From the NCBI RefSeq assembly GCF_014697375.1, contig NZ_JACJRS010000008.1, positions 1 to 64,000 of the forward strand: 64,000 bases of DNA, in the 5' to 3' direction. The stretch is from Phormidium sp. FACHB-1136. Lineage in GTDB: Bacteria > Cyanobacteriota > Cyanobacteriia > Phormidesmidales > Phormidesmidaceae. The notes beneath the pieces are model-generated. The model did not search any database and had not been told where the DNA came from. It worked only from the letters and a program-made list of their open reading frames with translations. Of the stretch, positions 34,332 to 41,473 are shown in pieces; the stretch's first letter is position 1; every line of letters starts with the position of its first letter. The translations under genes were made by a program, and so were the position numbers.

Positions 34332-34658
34332 GGTTCGAGGTAACGCAAAAACAAGGGAGAGGTAGACGGGGGGTAGATCGCATCCTCCGAGGGGCGACGC
34401 CCGTCACCTGCCCACAGGCCATCTGGTTCTGGCCCTGGGGTTGGTGGTGAGTAGGGTCGTAATTGCCCATGGAACGATGGTCTATCCCTTAAACAATAGG
34501 GTGAAGGAAAACGGTGCGACTAGGCTCTACCTAGGGTATCTCTTGGTGATTTAGCACAGGTATACCAAGGTAGGCTGTTATTTCTAGCATGGTATACCTT
34601 TTTTTGGCGAACGAAAACCACCGGACATCGATTGCGGTGGGATTCGTTAGAGCGGGGT
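34332..34658. other. Intergenic region with paired palindromes
   Basis: The GGTATACC palindrome occurs twice, at 34559-34566 and 34591-34598, 32 bp centre to centre (about three helical turns). Extended arms AGGTATACCA and TGGTATACCT can also pair with each other, and seven Ts follow the right copy (34599-34605). This could be a rightward terminator or a paired operator for the leftward nuclease gene. No CDS is present. Confidence 0.45.
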
Positions 34659-35699
34659 CTAGCGAATCCCCATCAGGCCGCAGAGTTTATAAACGATTCT
34701 GGCCCCCACGTTGCCGTCCCATTCGCCATCCCCGGTTTCCGAGAGGTCGAAGCCGATAATCTGCCGCCCGCTACGCACCACCTGGCGCAGTAAATAAAAG
34801 ACCTCTTCCAACTCCAACCCACCCGGAACCGGGGTACCCGTATGGGGGCACAGCTTGGGGTCAAGGCCATCCACATCCACGCTGACATAGACCTGATCCG
34901 GCAGGTGAGCCACCATGGTTTCGCACTGATCCCGCCAGGTCATGCCTTGGTAGCGGTTGTCCTTGAGGGTGGCGTCGTCGTAGGTGATGATGCGGCCCTG
35001 GGATTGCTCAATCAGCGCCACCTCGTCGTGGCACACATCCCGAATGCCCACCTGCACGAATTGGATGATTTGGGGCAAGGCTAGGGCATTGTACATGATC
35101 GAGGCGTGGGAATAGCGGAACCCCTGGTAGGCTTGGCGTAGATCGGCGTGGGCATCGATGTGAAGGATGCCAAAATCGTGGTGGCGTTCGGCCAAGGCTC
35201 GTAGATAGCCCAGGGGCACGCTGTGGTCGCCGCCAATGACCCCCACCCGCTTGCCCTGGTCGAGGGCTTGGCAGGTTTGGCCATAGAGCCAGCCGTTCAT
35301 CTGTTCGCAGGCGTGGTTGACCTGGTTGAGAGCGTCTTGCAGGAGAGGTTGGCTGGCAATATCAATGCCCTTTTCCGTGGCCTGAATCACCCGCTGGGCG
35401 GTCTCCCGCATTTGGTTGTTCAACTGGTGGAGGTGCTGGGGGATGGGCGGCATAAAAATGCCCTGCCGCCAGCCCTCCGGGTTATCTCGGTCGTAGAGGT
35501 CGAGTTGGGGAGAGGCTTCTAGCACCCGCTGCGGCCCCTGGGCGGTGCCCTCGTGGTAGGACACCGTGACCTCCCATGGCACCCCAAACACAATCGTGCT
35601 GGCCTCTTCATAGGTGCAGGGCAGGCCATAGAGATTGCCATTGTCTAGGCCAACGCCGCTAGGGTCAAAGGTTTCGAGGCTGCTGGGATGGGTCGTCAT
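34659..35699 (-). CDS. Ureohydrolase (agmatinase/arginase/guanidine-hydrolase family)
   Basis: This is a binuclear-metal enzyme of the arginase fold. The 346-residue protein has all metal-ligand motifs: GGDHSVPLG, HIDAHADLRQAY, and SVDVDGLDPKLCPHTGTP. Family members hydrolyse agmatine, arginine or, as shown for a cyanobacterial relative (GdmH, formerly annotated as agmatinase), guanidine. The substrate cannot be told from sequence by eye. The N-terminal extension before the core (about 50 residues) is long for an agmatinase and is also present in GdmH. The ATG at 35699 was chosen because the frame open to 35753 runs into a stretch without family features. No guanidine riboswitch was seen upstream. 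Confidence 0.88.
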   Translation of the reverse strand: MTTHPSSLETFDPSGVGLDNGNLYGLPCTYEEASTIVFGVPWEVTVSYHEGTAQGPQRVLEASPQLDLYDRDNPEGWRQGIFMPPIPQHLHQLNNQMRETAQRVIQATEKGIDIASQPLLQDALNQVNHACEQMNGWLYGQTCQALDQGKRVGVIGGDHSVPLGYLRALAERHHDFGILHIDAHADLRQAYQGFRYSHASIMYNALALPQIIQFVQVGIRDVCHDEVALIEQSQGRIITYDDATLKDNRYQGMTWRDQCETMVAHLPDQVYVSVDVDGLDPKLCPHTGTPVPGGLELEEVFYLLRQVVRSGRQIIGFDLSETGDGEWDGNVGARIVYKLCGLMGIR

Positions 35700-35789
35700 G
35701 GCGCTATCCGAATATCCCTCTGATCCTACCGATATTTGGAGAACTCGCGGCACAGATGACCCATGGGAATCTTAATCCTTGCCCCGTGA

Positions 35790-36455
35790 TCAGGCCCGAA
35801 ACACCACCGATAGATTATTGGCAGGCATGGCCACGGTTTCCACGCAGCGCAGCCCCACCGCTTCGGCCTCGGCCACCACGGCTTCCAAATCTCGCACCCC
35901 CCAGGCGGGGTTTTGGGCCTGGAGGCTTTGGTCGAAGGCTGCATTGCTGGGGGCGGTGTGTTGCCCACCCTGTTTGAAGGGGCCATAGAGATACAGTACC
36001 CCGCCCTCCGGTAGCAGGCGTCCGGCTCCGGCCATCAGCCCCAGGCAGGCGTCCCAGGGGGCAATGTGTACCATGTTGATGTTGACGATGGCGGTGATCG
36101 GATGCTGGGCCAAATCCACCCCCAGGTCAGCGGCAGGATCTTCCACAGGCCAGGACGTTTGCCGTGCATCCAGGGCCAGGGGCGGGTGTAGATTGGCCGA
36201 TGGTTCCGCCGTTTGCCAAGCCAAAATACTCTGGCGGGCCAAGGGCTCAGGATCGGACGGGAGCCATTGCCGGGGAGCCAACCGAGGCGCAAAAAACACC
36301 CCATGTTCTCCAGTGCCGCTGGAAATTTCGAGCACCGTACCGCTGGACGGCAACACCCGTTCTAATACCGCCAAAATGGGTTCGCGGTTGCGCTGGGTGG
36401 CGGGGGCATGGCGGCGGGCATCAGCCAGGTCATCCATGGGGGTGGCGTAGGGCAT
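35790..36455 (-). CDS. DUF938 SAM-dependent methyltransferase
   Basis: The 221-residue protein has the DUF938 signature RRHAPATQRNREPILAVLER, then the SAM motif VLEISSGTGEHGVFFA, then the block WLPSDPEP and NINMVHIAPWDACLGLMAGA. Members are of unknown substrate. The start at 36455 was preferred: the frame open to 36518 includes a recent 24-bp duplication of the neighbouring YCII gene end and has no family support. It is placed between the ureohydrolase and the YCII gene, all minus strand, with small gaps. Confidence 0.85.
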   Translation of the reverse strand: MPYATPMDDLADARRHAPATQRNREPILAVLERVLPSSGTVLEISSGTGEHGVFFAPRLAPRQWLPSDPEPLARQSILAWQTAEPSANLHPPLALDARQTSWPVEDPAADLGVDLAQHPITAIVNINMVHIAPWDACLGLMAGAGRLLPEGGVLYLYGPFKQGGQHTAPSNAAFDQSLQAQNPAWGVRDLEAVVAEAEAVGLRCVETVAMPANNLSVVFRA

Positions 36456-36484
36456 TCTAGTCAGACATTCCAAAAAACGGGCTG

Positions 36485-36550
36485 AAAAACCTGGTTCCAG
36501 GCGTGGACATTCCGACAAGTGGACTAAAAAACCTGGTTCCAGGCGTGGAC
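36485..36550. repeat. 24-bp direct duplication at the end of the YCII gene
   Basis: AAAAACCTGGTTCCAGGCGT plus GGAC occurs at 36485-36508 and 36527-36550 (period 42). The right copy encodes the YCII C-terminus (VHAWNQVF); the left copy lies between genes. It looks like a recent duplication. Confidence 0.8.
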
Positions 36551-36793
36551 TTCGTACTCCGTCCAGATGCCGTTTTGCCAGTAGGGGTCGGCCTCAATCA
36601 GTTGGCGCACGGTGGCCTCGTCCTCGGCTTCGTAGATGCCGAAGACCTTTTGGTTGTCAGTCGTTGGCCCTAGGGCAAGCAAAATCCCTTTGTCTTTTTG
36701 GGCCTGAAGCCCCTGGAGATGAGCCTCGCGGTAGGGGGTGCGTTTTTCTAGGGCGTTTTCGCAGTAGCAACCCCAGAGGACGTATTTGGCCAT
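36524..36793 (-). CDS. YCII-domain protein
   Basis: This is a small dimeric ferredoxin-like-fold protein (89 aa) from the ATG at 36793. Residues MAKYVLWGCYCENALEKR, REAHLQGLQAQKDKGILLAL and a conserved acidic VFGIYEAEDEATVRQLIEAD fit YCII proteins. The pair His30 (EAH) and Asp in the later block is the family's putative catalytic dyad. Its role is unknown; relatives include dehydrochlorinase-like and small-molecule-binding proteins. Confidence 0.85.
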   Translation of the reverse strand: MAKYVLWGCYCENALEKRTPYREAHLQGLQAQKDKGILLALGPTTDNQKVFGIYEAEDEATVRQLIEADPYWQNGIWTEYEVHAWNQVF

Positions 36794-36849
36794 CGGTTCA
36801 CGCCTCAACAATCACGGTTTAACGGGCTACGGTGGATTTCACTCGGTTG

Positions 36850-36935
36850 AAGTGCACCCTGATGATCCCCCCGCCCCCTTACCAAGGGGGAGACAGCGTG
36901 AAGCTTAGACAGCCAGGTACTAGGGGGATCTAGAA
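36850..36935. repeat. Dispersed repeat (family C)
   Basis: GATCCCCCCGCCCCCTTACC then AAGGGGGAGA, ending TAGGGGGATC. The ends are complementary, and the core resembles the interior of the element at 20648-20728. Confidence 0.6.
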
Positions 36936-37052
36936 CTAAGCCGTTGGGTACCTCACTCAAGGGAGAACCAAGATATTTTCAACATTTTTAACCGATCAGC
37001 CTCAGCTAATCAGTCTTAATCCAGCCAATTGATCCTATCAGGCCACGGGAAC

Positions 37053-40000
37053 CTAACCCACCTCGGTTTGGCGGGCTTCTAGGATGCCTTCGGCCTGGTT
37101 GGCGATTTGGCGCAGGTCGTCCAGCAGGGCCGGATTTGCCGAGGCCCACATCCCCCGCTGGTTCGCTTCCAAAAGCCGTTCGGCCATGTCCCGCAGCGCC
37201 CAGGGGTTGGATTGCTGCACAAAGGCTTGCACTTTGGGATCCAGCACATAGGCATTGGCCACACCTTCATACATATGATCGGCGACACAGCGGGCGGTGG
37301 CGTCGTAGGCGAATAGGTAATCCACCGTGGCGGCCATTTCAAAGGCTCCCTTATAGCCGTGGCGCATCACCCCCTCAATCCACTTGGGGTTGACCACGCG
37401 GGAACGGTAGACCTTGGCAATTTCCGCCTCCAGCGTCCGCACCTTGGGCTGGGCGGTGATGGCATTGTCGCCAAAGTAGACGGTGGGTTGCTGGCCTTGG
37501 ATCGTCCTTGCCGCCACGGTCATGCCGCCCTGGAATTGGTAGTAGTCATCGGAATCCAGCAGGTCATGTTCCCGGTTGTCCTGGTTGTGGAGGACGATTT
37601 GTAGGTGCCGCAGCCGTTGCTCAAAGGCTTCCGGTGCCGCTCGGCCCTCGGCCTTGCGACCGTAGGCATAGCCGCTCCAGTTCAGGTAGGCGTGGGCCAG
37701 GTCTTCGTCCGTCGTCCAATTTTGGGATTCGATCAACCCCTGCAACCCCGCCCCGTAGGCACCGGGTTTAGAGCCAAACACCCGATAGCGAGATCGCACC
37801 GTCGCTTGTTCCGGGGTCAATCCCTGCTGTTCCCAAGTCGCCGCTTCTCGCCGCGCCCTGTCCGCCAGGGGATTTTGGTCAGCGGGTTCGTCCAAATCCG
37901 CCACCGCCGCCACTGCCTGATCAAACAGGTCAATCAAATTGGGAAAGGCATCCCGAAAGAAGCCCGAAATCCGCAGGGTGACATCCACTCTAGGCCGCCC
38001 CAGGGCCGATAGGGGCAAAATCTCAAAATCCACCACCCGTCGCGAGGGGCCATCCCACACCGGACGCACCCCCATCAGGGCCAGGGCTTCGGCTAGGTCA
38101 TCGCCCCCGGTTCGCATGGTGGAGGTGCCCCACACCGAAAGGCCCAGGGTTTGGGGATATTCGCCGTTCTCCTGGGTGTATTGCTCAATCAGGGTTTCCG
38201 CCGCCCGCCGCCCCACATCCCAGGCGCTTTCCGTAGGGATGGCGCGAATATCCACCGAAAAGAAGTTCCGTCCGGTGGGCAACACGTCGGGTCGGTTGCG
38301 GGTGGGCGCTCCGGCGGGGCCACTGGGCACATAGCGACCGTCTAATCCTTTGAGCAGGTAGGTGATTTCGTCGCGGGTACGAAGGAGAGCGGGGAGAAGG
38401 GTGGTTTGGATCCAGGTGAGTTCGGCCCTCACCCCCAACCCCTCTCCCATAGGGAGAGGGGAGCTAGAGGGGGAAAGAGTTGGGTGCTTAGAAAGTGATG
38501 GGCTTACCTCAACCTGAGCATCCTGTTTACCTCCGGTTCCCTCTCCCTCTGGGAGAGGGCTAGGGTGAGGGCGGCTCGAACCTTCCAGCAAAGCATCCAC
38601 CAACCGAGCAGCTTCTTCCTCTAACACCTCAACCACGTCGCCAATAATGCAGCAATTTTGCAAGTTGGGGTGTGATGTAGCTTGGGATTTTGAATCAAAG
38701 GGTTCGCCTAAGTCAGCGGTGAGGGGGTCGATATCCAAATTCCAGGTTTCGGCAAGGGCGCGGGTAAACCCCTGGCGACCGGGGCCGGGGTGGCGGGCAA
38801 TGGCGATGATTAAATCCCGCAGTTGTCGGCCTTCGGGGCAGCGGCCAAAGATGTGGAGGCCGTCGCGGATTTGGGCTTCCTTGAGTTCGCAGAGGTAGGT
38901 GTCGAGGGTGGGGAGGAGGAGGGGGAGAGGGGGAGATTGGGGGATGGGGAGATTGGGGGAGGGGAAGGTAGGAGACTCTGGGGAATGGGGGGCTGATTTT
39001 GGGGAGATTTCAGTGAGGAGGTGGGTTTCGGTGAGGAGGGTGAGGAGGCGGTCGCCGATGACCTTGAGCCTGGTGGGGTCGAGGCTTTGGGCTTCGTAGT
39101 ATTCGTCTACCAAGCCTTCCAGTTGTTGCAGGGGGCCGTAGAGTTCGGCGCGGGTGAGGGGGGGCGTGAGGTGGTCGAGGATGACGGCTTGGGCGCGGCG
39201 TTTGGCCTGGGAGCCTTCCCCCGGATCGTTGACGATGAAGGGATAGAGGTGGGGCAGGGGGCCAAACATGGCTTCGGGGTAGCAGTCTTGGGAGAGGCCG
39301 ACTCCCTTGCCGGGGAGCCATTCTAAATTGCCGTGCTTGCCCACATGGATAATCGCCTGGGCACCAAAGCTCTGCCGCAGCCAGAGGTAAAAAGCGAGGT
39401 AGTCGTGGGTGGGTTCGAGGTCGGGGGCGTGGTAGTTGAGGGAGGGATCGACATCGTAGCCCCGGCTGGGTTGGATGCCGATGAAGATATTGCCGAGTTG
39501 GAGTCCGGGGATGGGGAAGGGGGAGTCGGGAGTCGGGAGTCGGGAGTCGGGAGAGTAGGGCGTAGGTTGCCCCCAGCGGTTGACCATGCCGGATTGGACG
39601 GGGGCGGGGAGATGTTGGAAGTGGGCCAGGTAGTCAGACTGGGGCAGGGCTTGGCGAATGGGGCGGAAGTCGCGGCCTTCGGGGTCGTTAGTGGGGCCAG
39701 CGGTGAGGCGTTGGATCAGGTCGTCGCCGTCGGTGGGGATATCCTCGACGCTGTAGCCAGCGGCTTTGAGGGCTTGGAGGATTTCGATGGCGCTTTGGGG
39801 CGTATCTAGCCCGACTCCATTGGCCAAGCGACCGTCGCGGTTGGGATAGTTGGCCAACACCAGGGCAACGCGGCGTTCGGTCACAGGGGTGCGGCGCAGG
39901 GTGGCCCAATGCAGTGCTAGATCCGCCACGAAATCCACCCGGTCGGGCACGGGTTCATAGGTGACGACATCGGTTTCTAGGGCGTCGCTGCGCTGCTGAG

Positions 40001-41111
40001 AGGCTTTGAAGGACACCGCACGGGTAATAATCCGCCCATCCACCTCCGGCAGAGCGACGTTCATGGCGATGTCGCGGGGAGAAAGGCCCAGGCTTTGACT
40101 AGCCCAAGCTTCCTGGGTGCCGCCGCTGAGGATGACCTGCAACACGGGCACATCCAACTTTTCCCAGAGATCCAGATTGAGGGTGCCGCCATCCAGCTTG
40201 GCCACCGAAAAGCTGGTGGTATTCAGCAATAGGTCAACCCCAGGGCCATCCTTGGGCTTCAGTAACTCCAGCATCTCCGCCTGCACATCGGGATCCTGCA
40301 ACGACGACACATACACCGGAACGGGTTGCAATCCGCGTTCTGCGAGGGCCGTACAGAGGGCATCAATGGGGGCGGTGTTGCCTGCGAGGTAGTGGGCGCG
40401 GTAGAAAAGAAGTCCTATGGGGAGTCGGGAGTGGGGAGTGGGGAGTGGAGAGTCGGGAGTCGGGAATCGGGAGTCGGAACTAGCCGTTAAGAGTTCAGAC
40501 TGCTCCAGTCCCCCTCTCCCACAGGGAGAGGGGCTAGGGGTGAGGGCATCCGGGGCTAGGACAAAGGGATATCGCCCTACTTTAGGAATGGCTTGGGGGG
40601 CTGGAGGCTGATACTCGGTGGCAAAAAGCTGGTCACACAGCCACAGCAGCCCGTGGGTGAGGTTTTCCACGCCGCCTTCGTTCAGGTAGCGCCAGAGTTG
40701 GTTGGCCACGGTGAGGGGTACGGTGGCATGGCTGATCAGGTCGGGGGCGGGGCGGTCGTCGCCGGGGAGGACAATCAGGTGGGATCCGGTTTGGGTGGCG
40801 GTTTCACGGACGACCTCTAGGCCGTAGGGCCAGTAGGCGCGGCCACCAAGAATCCGCACAATGATGACCTTGGCGTGGCGAAGGACGGTATCGGCGTAGG
40901 TATCAATAGCCAACTGCTGCTGAAGCTGGAGCAGATTGGCCACCCGCAAAGTTGGAAAGCCATGGGGTAAGCGCGTTTGGGCGGCGGCGAGGGTCTGAAT
41001 TTCGGTGTCGGCGGCGGTGAGGAAGACCCAATCGGCGGGGGATTGTTCCACAAAAATCACGCCTTCGGTGTCGGGAGTCCACCCTCCGGGGGTGGCGGCT
41101 AAGCGATGCAT
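37053..41111 (-). CDS. cobN: Cobaltochelatase subunit CobN, invaded by in-frame repeats
   Basis: CobN is the large subunit of the aerobic cobalt chelatase that inserts Co2+ into hydrogenobyrinate a,c-diamide on the way to cobalamin, with help of an AAA pair. The 1352 residues have the CobN/ChlH block IIHVGKHGNLEWLPGKGVGL, DYLAHFQHLPAPVQSG and GVMRHGYKGAFEMAATVDYL. The ATG at 41111 starts at MHRLAATPGGW, the family start. Four low-complexity insertions, all in frame, correspond to dispersed repeats at about 38413-38590, 38897-39008, 39501-39560 and 40413-40558. They read as PTPDSPLPTPHSRLP-like and SPLPMGEGLGVRAEL-like peptides and fall between conserved blocks. No cobalamin riboswitch was seen upstream. 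Confidence 0.92.
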   Translation of the reverse strand: MHRLAATPGGWTPDTEGVIFVEQSPADWVFLTAADTEIQTLAAAQTRLPHGFPTLRVANLLQLQQQLAIDTYADTVLRHAKVIIVRILGGRAYWPYGLEVVRETATQTGSHLIVLPGDDRPAPDLISHATVPLTVANQLWRYLNEGGVENLTHGLLWLCDQLFATEYQPPAPQAIPKVGRYPFVLAPDALTPSPSPCGRGGLEQSELLTASSDSRFPTPDSPLPTPHSRLPIGLLFYRAHYLAGNTAPIDALCTALAERGLQPVPVYVSSLQDPDVQAEMLELLKPKDGPGVDLLLNTTSFSVAKLDGGTLNLDLWEKLDVPVLQVILSGGTQEAWASQSLGLSPRDIAMNVALPEVDGRIITRAVSFKASQQRSDALETDVVTYEPVPDRVDFVADLALHWATLRRTPVTERRVALVLANYPNRDGRLANGVGLDTPQSAIEILQALKAAGYSVEDIPTDGDDLIQRLTAGPTNDPEGRDFRPIRQALPQSDYLAHFQHLPAPVQSGMVNRWGQPTPYSPDSRLPTPDSPFPIPGLQLGNIFIGIQPSRGYDVDPSLNYHAPDLEPTHDYLAFYLWLRQSFGAQAIIHVGKHGNLEWLPGKGVGLSQDCYPEAMFGPLPHLYPFIVNDPGEGSQAKRRAQAVILDHLTPPLTRAELYGPLQQLEGLVDEYYEAQSLDPTRLKVIGDRLLTLLTETHLLTEISPKSAPHSPESPTFPSPNLPIPQSPPLPLLLPTLDTYLCELKEAQIRDGLHIFGRCPEGRQLRDLIIAIARHPGPGRQGFTRALAETWNLDIDPLTADLGEPFDSKSQATSHPNLQNCCIIGDVVEVLEEEAARLVDALLEGSSRPHPSPLPEGEGTGGKQDAQVEVSPSLSKHPTLSPSSSPLPMGEGLGVRAELTWIQTTLLPALLRTRDEITYLLKGLDGRYVPSGPAGAPTRNRPDVLPTGRNFFSVDIRAIPTESAWDVGRRAAETLIEQYTQENGEYPQTLGLSVWGTSTMRTGGDDLAEALALMGVRPVWDGPSRRVVDFEILPLSALGRPRVDVTLRISGFFRDAFPNLIDLFDQAVAAVADLDEPADQNPLADRARREAATWEQQGLTPEQATVRSRYRVFGSKPGAYGAGLQGLIESQNWTTDEDLAHAYLNWSGYAYGRKAEGRAAPEAFEQRLRHLQIVLHNQDNREHDLLDSDDYYQFQGGMTVAARTIQGQQPTVYFGDNAITAQPKVRTLEAEIAKVYRSRVVNPKWIEGVMRHGYKGAFEMAATVDYLFAYDATARCVADHMYEGVANAYVLDPKVQAFVQQSNPWALRDMAERLLEANQRGMWASANPALLDDLRQIANQAEGILEARQTEVG
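38413..38590. repeat. In-frame family A repeats inside cobN
   Basis: Two copies of CCCTCACCC..CCTCTCCC / GGGAGAGGG lie back to back within the coding sequence and encode the SRPHPSPLPEGEGT and SSPLPMGEGLGVR segments. Confidence 0.75.
38897..39008. repeat. G-rich tandem-like repeat inside cobN
   Basis: Runs of GGGGGAGATTGGGGGATGGG encode a Pro/Ser-rich linker (SPNLPIPQSPPLPLLLP) in frame. Confidence 0.7.
39501..39560. repeat. GGGAGTC repeat inside cobN
   Basis: GGGAGTCGGGAGTCGGGAGT repeated units encode SPDSRLPTPDSPFPIP. Phase is kept, so cobN remains open. Confidence 0.7.
40413..40558. repeat. Composite repeat inside cobN (GGGAGTC run plus family A)
   Basis: A GGGAGTCGGGAGTGGGGAGT run at 40419-40480 is followed by a family A copy at 40500-40548. 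Together they encode a 45-residue Pro/Ser-rich insertion near the N-terminal third of CobN. Confidence 0.75.
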
Positions 41112-41473
41112 AGGGCAGGGTTGAAGAGAAGGAACGCCGAAATCTGAAGGAACTCTAGCGTATGCCGAAGAGGGGACACGGCCAAAGCTACTATAGACAA
41201 TAACCATTTACAGGCCCTGCCCTGCCACTCAGCCCTCGTCAGATCATCACCCTGGGATAGCCGCTATGGCAGAGTGTTGCTCTGGGGTGGTATCTGTGGG
41301 TTTGGGCCATTAGCGATTACCTCAACGATTAAGATATCTAGTTTTTTCGATTCCCTTAGGACAAGTCACCGCTAGGATATTGACTTCTATTAATTCCTTG
41401 ATTTCCCTTCATGACAGGCTGGCTTTCACAAAGACGAACCTGAAATGGGCGGTTTCAGCCCCTAAATAAGCGA

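Noticed and set aside
35700-35789. Possible guanidine riboswitch before the ureohydrolase
   Set aside because: The gap is only 90 bp and no ACGR-type paired hairpins are seen.
38413-38590. CRISPR-like array inside cobN
   Set aside because: Only two palindromic copies, no regular spacers, and they are coding; they belong to the dispersed family A.
41112-41473. Possible cobalamin riboswitch upstream of cobN
   Set aside because: No B12-box-like element in the correct orientation and no matching stem pattern; a GCCACT string lies on the opposite strand and is isolated.
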